Part shown: positions 40,619 to 49,067 of the stretch, one piece after another
Layout of the letters: each line of letters starts with the position of its first letter
Numbering within the stretch: the first letter of the stretch is position 1
From: Pseudonocardia sp. MH-G8
GTDB lineage: Bacteria; Actinomycetota; Actinomycetes; Mycobacteriales; Pseudonocardiaceae
DNA length: 64,000 bases
NCBI RefSeq assembly: GCF_002262885.1
Contig: NZ_NKYF01000009.1
Location: 237,041-301,040 of the forward strand
Direction: 5' to 3'
Position numbers and translations under genes: made by a program
The notes under the pieces: model-generated
What the model saw: only the letters and a program-made list of their open reading frames with translations
What the model was told of the DNA's origin: nothing
Database searches by the model: none

Positions 40619-41092
40619 TTACGGGAGCGGTCGGACCGGTGACACCAACGGCCGGTCGAAGATCAGGTGCGTCTGGGCGTGGCCGATCTCCGGGCGGGTG
40701 GTGAGGTGGTCGACGATCAGTCGGTGCAGGTGCGCGCTGTCGGTGACCGCGACGTGCAGGAAGAAGTCGTCCGGCCCGGAGACCGTGTAGAAGGCGAGGG
40801 TCTCCGGCAGTGCCAGCACGGCCGCGGTGAGCGACTCCACCAGTTCCCGGCGGTGGGGCCGCAGCTGGATCGCGATGAAGGCGTGCAGGCCGCGGCCGAC
40901 GGCTGCGGGGTCCACCACCGCGCGGACGGCGGTGATCACGCCGAGCGCACGCAGCCGGCGCACCCTCTCGTGGCAGGAGGACGTCGGCAGCCCGACCCGG
41001 GCCGCGAGCTCCTTGTTGGTGACGGACGCGTCGTCCTGCAACTGCTGCAGGATCCGCCAGTCCGCCGGATCGAGTTGCACGTCACGAGGCAT
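40619..41092 (-). CDS. Lrp/AsnC-family transcriptional regulator
   Basis: A 157-residue amino-acid-responsive regulator: N-terminal helix-turn-helix LDPADWRILQQLQDDASVTNKELAARVGL...SCHERVRRLRALGVI, then the RAM effector domain (AFIAIQL, VSGPDDFFLHVAV, HLTTRPEIGHAQTHLIF). It is divergent from the DUF2000-lysE pair and likely controls amino-acid efflux by LysE. ATG 41092 follows a pair of TCCGGA boxes. Confidence 0.9.
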   Translation of the reverse strand: MPRDVQLDPADWRILQQLQDDASVTNKELAARVGLPTSSCHERVRRLRALGVITAVRAVVDPAAVGRGLHAFIAIQLRPHRRELVESLTAAVLALPETLAFYTVSGPDDFFLHVAVTDSAHLHRLIVDHLTTRPEIGHAQTHLIFDRPLVSPVRPLP

Positions 41093-41094
41093 GT

Positions 41095-41111
41095 TCCGGA
41101 CGATATCCGGA
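41095..41111. promoter_or_regulatory. TCCGGA-CGATA-TCCGGA repeat upstream of the Lrp gene
   Basis: Two self-complementary TCCGGA boxes spaced five bases, directly before the Lrp ATG in the 59-base divergent region. Candidate Lrp site. Confidence 0.4.
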
Positions 41112-41151
41112 GTCGGTTGCGAGGAGGCGGACGATCCCCGAGATTCGTGGG

Positions 41152-41574
41152 GTGCCTCCCCGCTGCGTCCTCGTCCTCGACCCCGCCGCTCCCCGCTGGC
41201 TGATCGCCAACGCCTCCGCCGTCCTCGGCGCCTCCGCGGGCGCCGCCGGTGCCGCCGCGCTCGGACCCGACCTGACCGACGCCTCGGGCACCAGGTGGGC
41301 GGGCATCGCCGAGATCGTCGTGCCCGTGCTGGCCGCGGCGCCGGCCGAGCTCGCTGCGCTCCGGACGGCCGCTGCGGAGGCCGGCGTCACCGCGCTGGCC
41401 TTCCCGGACCTCGCGCAGGCCTCGCCAACCTACGCGGCGTTCGCCGAGGCGGTGACCCGCACGCCGACCGACGGGATCGGGCTGCACGCGGTGGCGCTGC
41501 TCGGGCCGGGCAACGCCGTCCGCAGGCTCACCCGGCACCTGTCCGCCCTGGCCGACCCGGTGCCGGTCCCGTGA
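41152..41574 (+). CDS. DUF2000 family protein
   Basis: A 140-residue protein with the family pattern RCVLVLDPAAPRWLIANASAVLGASAG (in part LVLDPAAPRWLIANASAVLG), GPDLTDASGTRWAGIAEIVVPVL and TPTDGIGLHAVALLGP. Function is unknown; DUF2000 proteins often sit beside Lrp regulators and LysE exporters, as here, suggesting a role in amino-acid handling. GTG 41152 is the start; the stop overlaps the lysE start by GTGA. Confidence 0.82.
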   Translation: MPPRCVLVLDPAAPRWLIANASAVLGASAGAAGAAALGPDLTDASGTRWAGIAEIVVPVLAAAPAELAALRTAAAEAGVTALAFPDLAQASPTYAAFAEAVTRTPTDGIGLHAVALLGPGNAVRRLTRHLSALADPVPVP

Positions 41575-42179
41575 GCATCGAGCGCTGGACGGCGTTCGTC
41601 GGCGTGCTGCTGGTGATCCTCTGCACGCCCGGCCCGGACTTCGCGGTCGTGCTGCGCCACTCCCTGGAGCATCCGCGGCGCGGGGCCCGTGCCGCGGCGG
41701 GGATCGTCACGGGGCTGGCCGGGCACACGGCGGCCGCGGCCCTCGGCCTCTCCGCGGTGCTGGCGGCCCGGCCCGACGTGCTCACCGCGATCCGCCTGGC
41801 GGGCGCCGCCTACCTCGCGTGGCTCGGCGTGCAGGCGTTGCGTGCCGCGTTCCGGCGCGCACCCGCGGCGGCCGCGCAGCGGGCCCGCATCCCGCACCCG
41901 TACCGCGACGGGCTCGCCACGAACCTGCTCAACCCCAAAGCCCTGCTCTTCTTCCTCGGGTTGATCCCGCAGTTCGTCGTCCCGGGTCCGGCCATGACCG
42001 CGCAGTTGCTCCTCCTGGCCGCCACCACGGTGGTCGGGTCGGTGCTGTGGTGGGCGACGGTGATCCTCGTGGCCGCGCGGGGCAGGGCCGCGCTCGCCTG
42101 CTCGCGGGTGCGCCGCGGGGTCGACGGCGCGACCGGCGGTGCGCTGCTGGCCGTGGCGCTCACCGTCGCGCGGGGTTGA
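41571..42179 (+). CDS. LysE-family amino-acid exporter
   Basis: A 202-residue inner-membrane translocator with about six hydrophobic segments. The RhtB/LysE signature is LCTPGPDFAVVLRHSLEHPRRGARAAAGI, (first part LCTPGPDFAVVLRHSLEHPR), followed by LAGAAYLAWLGVQALRAA and DGLATNLLNPKALLFFLGLIPQFV. It exports amino acids or derivatives; which one is not clear. GTGA overlap with DUF2000 and an Lrp gene on the other side point to regulation by amino-acid levels. Confidence 0.88.
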   Translation: MSIERWTAFVGVLLVILCTPGPDFAVVLRHSLEHPRRGARAAAGIVTGLAGHTAAAALGLSAVLAARPDVLTAIRLAGAAYLAWLGVQALRAAFRRAPAAAAQRARIPHPYRDGLATNLLNPKALLFFLGLIPQFVVPGPAMTAQLLLLAATTVVGSVLWWATVILVAARGRAALACSRVRRGVDGATGGALLAVALTVARG

Positions 42180-42272
42180 ACCGGGCGACGCCGCTCCCGA
42201 CGAGGCGGATGCAACGCCGCCGTCGGGACGTACGCCGTGGTCAGACATGAGTGGCGTGCGCATCCGCTGGGT

Positions 42273-42289
42273 ATGCATGAGTCATGCAT
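42273..42289. promoter_or_regulatory. perfect palindrome ATGCATGA-G-TCATGCAT
   Basis: Eight-base arms around a single base, 33 bases before the EamA-type gene start, with TATG/CATA extensions. AT-rich against the surroundings and very likely an operator; no adjacent regulator identified. Confidence 0.5.
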
Positions 42290-42321
42290 GACATAGGCAC
42301 GGCTCGGCACAGCCGGGGGCG

Positions 42322-43176
42322 GTGTCGATGGGTGTGATGCTCGCCCTCGTCTCGGCGATCAGCTACGGGTTGTCGGACTTCCTGGGCGGCGTGCTGTCCC
42401 GGCGCGCCCCGTTCGTGCGCGTCGCGCTCCTCGGCCAGGTCGGCGGCCTCGGCGCGACGGTGCTGGCTGCGCCGCTGTCGGCCGGGGCCCTTCCGGGGCC
42501 TGCCGATCTGGTCTGGGGTGGGCTCTCCGGGGTCGGCACCGGGCTCGGGATGACCTTCCTCTTCCGCGGGATGAGCCGCGGTGCGATATCCGTGGTCGTG
42601 CCGGTGAGTGCGGTCGGCGGTGTCGTGCTGCCCGTGCTCGTCGCGGCGGTCGTGCTGGGAGACCGCCCGGCACCGCTCGCGTGGGCCGGAACGGTGCTGG
42701 CGGTGCCGGCGCTGTGGTGGGTGTCGCGGGAACCGGCCTCGGCACGGGGAACCGGCGGCGTGGCTGACGGACTCGTTGCCGGGGGCGGCATCGCCCTGCA
42801 GTACCTCGCCCTCGCCCAGGCGGCGCCGGCGGCCGGGATCTGGCCCGTCGCCGCCGGCCGGGTGACGGCGACCGCTGCGGTCGGCGTCCTTGCCATCGCC
42901 CTCGGCCGCCGCGAACCCGACCGGACGGTGCGGGCGTCCGCCTGCGGCGTCCGGGCTGCGGCGGCGGGTGCCGGTGTCCTCGCCGCGCTGGCGCTGGTCT
43001 GCTACCTGTTCGCGACGCGGACGGAGCTCGTCGCGGTGGCGGTCGTGCTGTCCTCGCTCTACCCGGTCGTGCCCGTGCTGCTCGGCGTCACCGCACTGCG
43101 GGAACGGCTCGGACGCGCGCAGGCGCTCGGCCTGGCCGGCGCGCTCGCGGGGTGCGTGCTGATCGCGACGTCCTGA
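42322..43176 (+). CDS. EamA-family (DMT) transporter
   Basis: A 284-residue membrane protein with about ten hydrophobic helices in two EamA repeats. MLALVSAISYGLSDFLGGVLSRR opens the first repeat, GISVVVPVSAVGGVVLPVLVA-like and DRPAPLAWAGTVL follow, and the second ends with SSLYPVVPVLLGVTALRERLGRAQALGL. Exports or imports an unknown metabolite. GTG 42322 or ATG 42328 are both possible starts. A perfect palindrome lies in its promoter. Confidence 0.85.
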   Translation: MSMGVMLALVSAISYGLSDFLGGVLSRRAPFVRVALLGQVGGLGATVLAAPLSAGALPGPADLVWGGLSGVGTGLGMTFLFRGMSRGAISVVVPVSAVGGVVLPVLVAAVVLGDRPAPLAWAGTVLAVPALWWVSREPASARGTGGVADGLVAGGGIALQYLALAQAAPAAGIWPVAAGRVTATAAVGVLAIALGRREPDRTVRASACGVRAAAAGAGVLAALALVCYLFATRTELVAVAVVLSSLYPVVPVLLGVTALRERLGRAQALGLAGALAGCVLIATS

Positions 43177-43220
43177 CCGTCGGGCGATCACGGCCGCCGT
43201 GGCCCGCGGGTGAGCACGCG

Positions 43221-43226
43221 TAACAT
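43221..43226 (+). promoter_or_regulatory. -10 hexamer TAACAT of a leaderless transcript
   Basis: Six bases separate TAACAT from the GTG start of the DUF2252 gene; no ribosome site is visible. Confidence 0.45.
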
Positions 43227-43232
43227 CGGGGC

Positions 43233-44693
43233 GTGACCGGCCCTTCCGAGCTGCGCCCGGTCACCGGTTTGCCCGTCCCCGCCGGGCCGGTGCACGCGCA
43301 CACCGTGCTCGCCGACGCCGACGGTGCGCCGTACTCCTCGCTGCTGCGGCGGCCCGCCGAGCGCGCCGAGCGGTACGCGCTGGGCAAGGCGCTGCGCAAG
43401 CGGGTGCCGCGCTCGTCGCTGGCCGAGTGGGCGCCTCCCGCCGACCGCCCCGACCCGGTTCAGATGATCATGGAGAGTCACGAGGGCCGGGTGGGTCGGC
43501 TGGTGCCGGTGCGGGTGGGGCGGATGGTCGCCTCGCCCTACGGGTTCCTGCGCGGCACGGCGGTCGTCATGGCCCACGACGTGGCGCGGCTGCCGGCCAC
43601 CGGGATCACCCCCGTCGTCTGCGGCGACGCCCACCTGGGCAACTTCGGCTTCTACGCCTCGCCCGAGCGTGACCTGGTGATCGACCTCAACGACTTCGAC
43701 GAGGCCCACCCCGGCAGCTGGGAATGGGACCTGCGCCGGTTGGTGGCGAGCATCTGGGTGGCCGGGAGGCAGAACGGCGCGCGCGAGGACGCGTGCGGCG
43801 CGGCGGTCGCCGAGTGCGTCGCCGCGTACCGGCAGGAGGTGCGCTACCTCGCCGACCAGCCCTTGCTCTCACGCTCCTACCAGCGGCTCGACGTCGACCG
43901 GCTCGCCGAGAGCAGCCCCAAGCCGCTGCGGGCCGAGGTCGTGCGCGCCGCCAAGCGGGCCCGGCACCGCACCAGTGACCGTGCGGTGCCGCGCTTCACC
44001 CGGCAGGTCGAGGGAAGGCGGCGCATCGTGGAGGAGCCGCCGCTGATCACCCGCGTCCCCGGCGCCGACGCCGAGCGGGTGGCGGCAGCGCTGGACGACT
44101 ACCTGCGCACCCTCGCCCCGCACTGGCAGCGGGTCCTGGGCGGGTACACGCTCGTGGACGTCGCGCACAAGGTGGTGGGCGTGGGGAGCGTCGGGTTGCG
44201 CGCCTACGTGGCGCTGCTCGAGGGCTCCTCGCCCGACGACGTGGTGTTCCTGCAGCTCAAGCAGGCCCGGCGCTCGGTGCTCGCGCAGTACGTGCACGGC
44301 GATTCCGCGCTGCACGCCCACCAGGGGCAGCGCGTCGTGGAGTACCAGCAGGCGCTGCAGACGGTCAGCGACCCGCTGCTGGGCTGGACGACCGTGGGGG
44401 AGCACCAGTACTACGTGCGGCAGTTCCGGGACATGAAGGGCGCCGTGGCGCTGGACGCCATCGATGCCGAGGCGCTCGCCGACTACGCGGGCGTGCTCGG
44501 ACACCTGCTCGCGAAGGGCCACGCCCGCACCAGCGGGGCGTCGATGATCGCCGGCTACACGGGGCGCTCGGACCGCGTCGACAACGCCCTGTGCCGGTTC
44601 GCGCGCGCCTACGCCGACCAGACCGAGGCCGACCACGCCGCCCTGATCAGGGCCGTCGACCGCGGGTTGCTGCCCGTCGAGCGAGGGGTGTAG
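43233..44693 (+). CDS. DUF2252 family protein
   Basis: A 486-residue protein of a family with a kinase-like fold and unknown reaction. Conserved blocks: YALGKALRKRVPRSSLAEW, MIMESHEGRVGRLVPVRVGRM, SPYGFLRGTA, VCGDAHLGNFGFYAS, VIDLNDFDEAHPGSWEWDLRRL (kinase-like HxGN and DFDE positions), LLEGSSPDDVVFLQLKQARRS and QYYVRQFRDMKG. The GDAHLGN and NDFDE motifs resemble the catalytic loops of APH kinases. It is followed after two bases by an alpha/beta hydrolase gene, so the two are probably co-translated. Confidence 0.88.
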   Translation: MTGPSELRPVTGLPVPAGPVHAHTVLADADGAPYSSLLRRPAERAERYALGKALRKRVPRSSLAEWAPPADRPDPVQMIMESHEGRVGRLVPVRVGRMVASPYGFLRGTAVVMAHDVARLPATGITPVVCGDAHLGNFGFYASPERDLVIDLNDFDEAHPGSWEWDLRRLVASIWVAGRQNGAREDACGAAVAECVAAYRQEVRYLADQPLLSRSYQRLDVDRLAESSPKPLRAEVVRAAKRARHRTSDRAVPRFTRQVEGRRRIVEEPPLITRVPGADAERVAAALDDYLRTLAPHWQRVLGGYTLVDVAHKVVGVGSVGLRAYVALLEGSSPDDVVFLQLKQARRSVLAQYVHGDSALHAHQGQRVVEYQQALQTVSDPLLGWTTVGEHQYYVRQFRDMKGAVALDAIDAEALADYAGVLGHLLAKGHARTSGASMIAGYTGRSDRVDNALCRFARAYADQTEADHAALIRAVDRGLLPVERGV

Positions 44694-44695
44694 CC

Positions 44696-45466
44696 GTGCA
44701 CATCGGCGAGCTCACCCCCACAGCGCCGTGGGACCACGTGCGGCGCACCGCGCGGCACCTCGCGCGTTCGCTCGGCCCGGCCGTGGGGCTGACCACACCC
44801 GCGCTGCTGCGCCACCCGGTGTGGCGCAGCAGCGCCGCGGAAGGCGGCGGGGCGGGTGTGGTGGTCGTCCCGGGGTTCGGTGGCCTCGACGCCAGCATGG
44901 CCGTACTGCGCCGCTGGCTGCAGCGGCGCGGCTACGTGGCCGTCGGCGCGGCGCTCGCAGGCAACATCGGCTGCACGCAGCACCTGGTCACGCGCCTGGA
45001 GCGCCGCGTGGAGGAGCACGCCACGGCCACCGGCGGCCCGGTCGTGCTCCTCGGCCACAGCCGAGGCGGGATGCTCGCCCGGGTGATCGCGGCCCGGCGG
45101 CCCGACCTGGTCCGGGGGCTCGCCATGCTCGGCAGCCCCGTGCTCGACCCGCTCGACGCACGCGGTCTCGCGCGGCTGCTGCTGCCCGCGCTCGTCGGGC
45201 TGTCGGCGCGCGGCGTGCCCGGGCTGCTGAACGGCGACTGCCTGGCCGGTGTGTGCGGTGACACGACGGCGGACGGCCTCGCGGCGCCGCTGCGGGTCCC
45301 CGCCGTCGCGATCTACTCGCGTGAGGACGGCGTCGTGGGCTGGCGGTCGTGTCAGGACCCCGAGGCGGAGTGGGTGGAGGTCACCAGCAGCCACACGGGG
45401 ATGGGCACCGACCCGCAGCTCTACACGGCGCTCGCCACGCGGCTCGCGGCCTGGGCCGCGCGCTGA
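44696..45466 (+). CDS. alpha/beta hydrolase (esterase/lipase-like)
   Basis: A 256-residue hydrolase with nucleophile elbow LLGHSRGGML (Ser near residue 122), catalytic Asp in YSREDGVV and His in VTSSHTGMG. VVVVPGFGGLDASMAVLRRWL upstream is the oxyanion region (part VVVPGFGGLDASM). Resembles a family of actinobacterial alpha/beta hydrolases paired with DUF2252 or acyl-lipid genes. GTG 44696 begins two bases after the DUF2252 stop; the gene converges on the tungstate-type regulator. Confidence 0.8.
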   Translation: MHIGELTPTAPWDHVRRTARHLARSLGPAVGLTTPALLRHPVWRSSAAEGGGAGVVVVPGFGGLDASMAVLRRWLQRRGYVAVGAALAGNIGCTQHLVTRLERRVEEHATATGGPVVLLGHSRGGMLARVIAARRPDLVRGLAMLGSPVLDPLDARGLARLLLPALVGLSARGVPGLLNGDCLAGVCGDTTADGLAAPLRVPAVAIYSREDGVVGWRSCQDPEAEWVEVTSSHTGMGTDPQLYTALATRLAAWAAR

Positions 45467-45472
45467 CGCGCG

Positions 45473-46390
45473 CTAGTCGCCCAGTTCCTCCACCCGCCCC
45501 GCATCGCGCGCGTCGTAGCCGGAGAGCGCGGTGACGGCGGCGCGGATGTCCGGTTCGTGCAGGGCGGCCACCAGCGGTGCCGCGGCGTCGACCGCCTCGC
45601 CGGTGAGCACGACGTCGTAGTCCTCGGAGACCAGCGGCACGAAGTCGAGGTCGAGGTCGCGGGCCACCGAACGGACGCCGAGTCCGGCGGCGACCACGCC
45701 CGAGGCCACCGAGAGGGCCGTCTCCAGGTGCGAGCCGGTCTCCGGCCCGCGTAGCGCGTCGGGGTCGTGGCCGGCCTCGAGGAGCAGCCGGTCGAGCAGC
45801 ACGCGCGTGCCGGTGCCGTGGCGGCGCTTGGCGACGCGGAGCCCGGCCAGGTCGGCGGCCGACGCGAGGCCGCGCGGGTTGCCCGGCGGGACCAGCAGGC
45901 CCTGTTCGCGACGCCACAGGTGGATCAGGTGTGGCCGCAGGCCGCGCAACAGCCCGCGCGCGAACGGGGCGTTGTAGGTGCCGGTGTGGTGCAGCAGGTG
46001 CACCGCGGCGCCGTCGGCGTGCCCCTGGCGCACGGCGCGCAGCCCGCCGAAGCTGCCCTCGGTGCCCACCGACCGCAGCCCGCGACCCAGCCGGCGGCCG
46101 ACGACGTCGAGCGCGGGGTCGTCGCTGCCCGCGAGCCGGAACACCCGCTCGGCGTGCAGGAACCGGCGCGCGGCCACCACGCCGTCGGGGGCCACACGGG
46201 TACGGCGCCGGTCGGCGGTGACGATCACGCCGGCGTCGGCCAGCGTGCGGACCGAGCGCCCGATCGTCGACGCCGTGGTGCCGAACCGCTGCGCGAGCTC
46301 CCGCACACCGGGCAGCTCGGCGCCTTCGGCGAGGTCGCCCGCGCCGATCCGGCTCGCCAGGTCGGCGCAGATCTCCCGGTACCGCGTCAC
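45473..46390 (-). CDS. GntR-type regulator with periplasmic-binding-like domain (tungstate/molybdate responsive)
   Basis: A 305-residue one-component regulator. N-terminal winged helix (LASRIGAGDLAEGAELPG, VRELAQRFGTTASTIGRSVRTLADAGVI) followed by a PBP-like domain seen in regulators of oxyanion transport (GTEGSFGGLRAVRQGHADGA, GLLVPPGNPRGLASAADLAG, RRHGTGTRVLLDRLL, DLDFVPLVSEDYDVVL). It is divergent from a TupABC-type transporter, with only 26 bases between starts, and most likely represses it when tungstate or molybdate is bound. GTG 46390 is chosen; a start at 46426 would overlap the transporter promoter. Confidence 0.82.
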   Translation of the reverse strand: MTRYREICADLASRIGAGDLAEGAELPGVRELAQRFGTTASTIGRSVRTLADAGVIVTADRRRTRVAPDGVVAARRFLHAERVFRLAGSDDPALDVVGRRLGRGLRSVGTEGSFGGLRAVRQGHADGAAVHLLHHTGTYNAPFARGLLRGLRPHLIHLWRREQGLLVPPGNPRGLASAADLAGLRVAKRRHGTGTRVLLDRLLLEAGHDPDALRGPETGSHLETALSVASGVVAAGLGVRSVARDLDLDFVPLVSEDYDVVLTGEAVDAAAPLVAALHEPDIRAAVTALSGYDARDAGRVEELGD

Positions 46391-46396
46391 GTCTGA

Positions 46397-46410
46397 GGAC
46401 TCTATAGTCC
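46397..46410. promoter_or_regulatory. palindrome GGACT-CTAT-AGTCC over divergent -10 boxes
   Basis: The palindrome contains TATAGT, the -10 box that lies eight bases before the tupA-type GTG on the plus strand, and TATAGA on the minus strand ten bases before the regulator GTG. One repressor dimer here would block both directions. Confidence 0.6.
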
Positions 46411-46416
46411 CGCTCT

Positions 46417-47268
46417 GTGCCAGCACAGTTCCGCGCAGCGGTGGTCGGTCTCGTCCTGCTCGTGTTGACGGCGTGCGGTACGCCCGCGGAGGGATCCGCG
46501 GCCGGGCCGTCCGCGGAGCGGTCGATGATCCTCGCCACCACCACGAGCACGCAGGACTCGGGCCTGCTCGACGACCTGCTCCCGGCCTTCACCGCCGAGA
46601 CGGGGTGGGCGGTGAAGCCGATCGCCGTGGGGAGCGGCGCGGCCATCGAGATGGGCCGCCGCGGCGAGGCCGACGTGCTGCTGGTGCACTCGCCCGCCGC
46701 CGAGGAGGAGTTCGTCGCCGAGGGCACCGCCGGGCGGCGGCTGCTCGTGATGCACAACGACTTCGTGCTGCTCGGCCCGCAGGACGATCCGGCGGGCGTG
46801 CGCGGGCTGCCGGTCGGCGAGGCGCTGGGACGGATCGCGGGCGCGGGCGCGGTGTTCGTCTCACGTGGGGACGAGTCCGGCACCCACGCGCGGGAGAAGG
46901 CCCTCTGGGAGCAGTCCGGCGTGGCCCCGGGCGGCGCGTGGTACCAGGAGACGGGTCAGGGCATGGGGGCCACCTTGCGGGTCGCCGCGGAGAAGGCCGG
47001 CTACACGCTCGCCGACCGGGCGACCCACCTCGCGCAGCCCGACGGCCTCGCCGTGCTCGTCGAGGGCGATCCCGGCCTGCTGAACGTCTACCACGTGATC
47101 GAGATGACCACCCGCGCAGGCGAGCGCGTGCAGCCCGAGGCGGGCACGGCGTTCGCCGACTGGATCACCGGGGCCGACGCCCAGCAGCGCATCGGCGAGT
47201 TCGGGCGCGCGGAGTTCGGGCGGCCGCTGTTCGTGCCGGACGCGGGCAAGCCCGACCCCACCGGCTGA
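46417..47268 (+). CDS. tupA: tungstate ABC transporter substrate-binding lipoprotein
   Basis: A 283-residue lipoprotein (signal peptide with LLVLTAC, Cys20) with the TupA signature SMILATTTSTQDSGLLDDLLP, (20 residues given: MILATTTSTQDSGLLDDLLP). Further blocks are VGSGAAIEMGRRGEADVLLVHSP, the MHNDFVLLGP strand and FVSRGDESGTHAREKALW. The TTTST motif binds the oxyanion. GTG 46417 appears leaderless (TATAGT eight bases upstream). With the permease and ATPase genes downstream it forms a high-affinity tungstate (possibly molybdate) importer, which would supply W/Mo enzymes. Confidence 0.9.
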   Translation: MPAQFRAAVVGLVLLVLTACGTPAEGSAAGPSAERSMILATTTSTQDSGLLDDLLPAFTAETGWAVKPIAVGSGAAIEMGRRGEADVLLVHSPAAEEEFVAEGTAGRRLLVMHNDFVLLGPQDDPAGVRGLPVGEALGRIAGAGAVFVSRGDESGTHAREKALWEQSGVAPGGAWYQETGQGMGATLRVAAEKAGYTLADRATHLAQPDGLAVLVEGDPGLLNVYHVIEMTTRAGERVQPEAGTAFADWITGADAQQRIGEFGRAEFGRPLFVPDAGKPDPTG

Positions 47269-47274
47269 GCCGTC

Positions 47275-47973
47275 GTGGACGTCCTGCGCGACGGGCTGCT
47301 GGAGGCGCTGCGGCTGCTCTTCGGCGGCGATGCGGAGACCTGGGCGATCACCGCGTTGACGCTGCAGGTGTCGCTCACCGCCACGGCCGTGGCGGCCCTG
47401 CTCGGCGTCCCGCTGGGGGCGGCGATCGCGCTCGGGTCGTTCCCCGGCCGCCGGCTGCTGCTCTCCGCCGCGAACACCGGGATGGGCCTGCCACCGGTGG
47501 TCGTCGGGCTGTTCGTCACGGTGTTGCTGTGGCGCAGCGGGCCGCTCGGCGCCTTCGGGCTGCTCTACACGCCGGCCGCGATGGTCGTGGCGCAGGCCGC
47601 CATCGCCACCCCCGTGGTCGTGGCGCTGGTCGCCGCGGCGTTGCAGCAGGTGGACCCGGAGTTCCTGGTGCAGATGCAGGGGCTGGGTGCGTCGCGCGCG
47701 CGAGCGCTGCTGGCATTGTTCGCCGAGGCGCGGCTTCCACTGTTCGCGGCGGGTATGGCGGCGTTCGGGGCCGTCGTGAGCGAGGTGGGGGCGGCGCAGA
47801 TGGTGGGCGGCAACCTCGCGGGGGAGACGCGCGTGCTCACCACGGCGGCCGTGCTCGCCACCAGCCGCGGCGAGTTCGCACTGGCGATCGCGTTCGGGTT
47901 GGTCCTGCTGCTGATCGCGTTCGTCGTGAACCTGGTGGCGACGCTGGCGGGCCAGCGCGAGCGCGTGCGATGA
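47275..47973 (+). CDS. tupB: tungstate ABC transporter permease
   Basis: A 232-residue permease with about five hydrophobic helices. The binding-protein-dependent transport signature is SRARALLALFAEARLPLFAAGMAAFGAVVSEVGAAQMVGGN, of which EVGAAQMVGGNL is the TupB-specific part; GLPPVVVGLFVTVLLW is the other family block. GTG 47275 is six bases after the tupA stop; its stop overlaps the ATPase start (ATGA). Confidence 0.9.
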   Translation: MDVLRDGLLEALRLLFGGDAETWAITALTLQVSLTATAVAALLGVPLGAAIALGSFPGRRLLLSAANTGMGLPPVVVGLFVTVLLWRSGPLGAFGLLYTPAAMVVAQAAIATPVVVALVAAALQQVDPEFLVQMQGLGASRARALLALFAEARLPLFAAGMAAFGAVVSEVGAAQMVGGNLAGETRVLTTAAVLATSRGEFALAIAFGLVLLLIAFVVNLVATLAGQRERVR

Positions 47974-49067
47974 ACGGGCTGTCGGTACCGGTGCCCCGGA
48001 TCGGTTGCCGCGACCTGCGGGTCCTCGCGCGGGGACGGGAGCTGTTGCACGTCCCGGCCCTCGACGTCGCCGCGGGCGAGGTGCTCGCCGTGCTCGGTCC
48101 CAACGGCGCGGGGAAGTCGACGCTGCTGCGCGCGCTCGGGCACCTCGGCGGCCTCCGGAGCACCGGCGACGTGCTGCTCGACGGGCGCCGCGCCGGGCGC
48201 CGGGAGCTGCGTCCCGCCGTCGCGGCCGTGCTGCAGCGGCCGATCCTGCAGCGGGGCAGCGTGGCCGCCAACGCCGCCGCGGGCCTGCGGATGCGGGGCG
48301 TCGGGCGGCGGGAGGCCCGGGAGCGTTCGGCGCCGTGGCTCGACGCGTTCGGCGTGCAGCACCTCGCGGCCCGCAGTGCGCGCACGCTGTCCGGAGGGGA
48401 GGCGCAGCGGGTGGCGCTGGCTCGCGCGCTCGCCCCCGAGCCGCGGGTGCTGCTGCTCGACGAGCCGTTCGCCGGGCTGGACGCCACCACGAGGGTCGAC
48501 CTGCTCGCGGACCTGCGCTCCGTGCTCGACGGGCTCGACACCGCGGCGTTGCTCGTCACCCACGACCGGTACGAGGCGGCCGCGCTGGCCGGCACGACCG
48601 CGCTGCTCGTCGACGGGCGGATCCGCCAGCTGGGCCCCACCGCGCGGGTGCTCGACGAGCCGGCCGACGTGGACTGCGCCCGGCTGGTGGGGCTCACCAA
48701 CGTGCTCCCGCCGGCCGTCAGCGGCCGGGCCGAACTGCTCGTCGCGCGTCCGGAGCACTGCCGCGCCGTGCGCGGGGGGTGTGTCGAGCTGCGGATCCCC
48801 GGCATCGTGCGCCGGGTCGTGCCGCTCGGCGGCCCCACGCGCGTGGACGTGGACACCGCAGCCGGCACCCTCGCCTGCCTCGCCCCCGGCGACGGCGACC
48901 TCGCGCCCGGGGTCGCCGCCGCGGTGGTGGTGGAGGAGTCGCAGTTGCGCGTCGTCCGCCGCTCGACGGACGGCGCACTCGTCGGTCAGCCGCCGCTCAG
49001 GCCGCCGGTTCCCGCTCGATCCGCTCGTCCGACAGGTCCCGGTGGGAGGTCTCGCCCAGCGCGATGA
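47970..49067 (+). CDS. tupC: tungstate ABC transporter ATP-binding protein
   Basis: A 365-residue ATPase: Walker A GPNGAGKSTLL, Q-loop AVLQRPILQRGSV, signature LSGGEAQRVALARAL, Walker B VLLLDEPFAGLD and H-loop LVTHDRYEAA. A TOBE/molybdate-binding-like C-terminal domain (GLTNVLPPAVSG, LLVARPEHCRAVRGG, GIVRRVVPLGGPTRVDV) follows, as in ModC. ATGA overlap with the permease. The last 25 residues are a Pro/Arg-rich tail that overlaps the convergent MHS transporter gene by 71 bases and is probably an added extension. Confidence 0.88.
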   Translation: MNGLSVPVPRIGCRDLRVLARGRELLHVPALDVAAGEVLAVLGPNGAGKSTLLRALGHLGGLRSTGDVLLDGRRAGRRELRPAVAAVLQRPILQRGSVAANAAAGLRMRGVGRREARERSAPWLDAFGVQHLAARSARTLSGGEAQRVALARALAPEPRVLLLDEPFAGLDATTRVDLLADLRSVLDGLDTAALLVTHDRYEAAALAGTTALLVDGRIRQLGPTARVLDEPADVDCARLVGLTNVLPPAVSGRAELLVARPEHCRAVRGGCVELRIPGIVRRVVPLGGPTRVDVDTAAGTLACLAPGDGDLAPGVAAAVVVEESQLRVVRRSTDGALVGQPPLRPPVPARSARPTGPGGRSRPAR

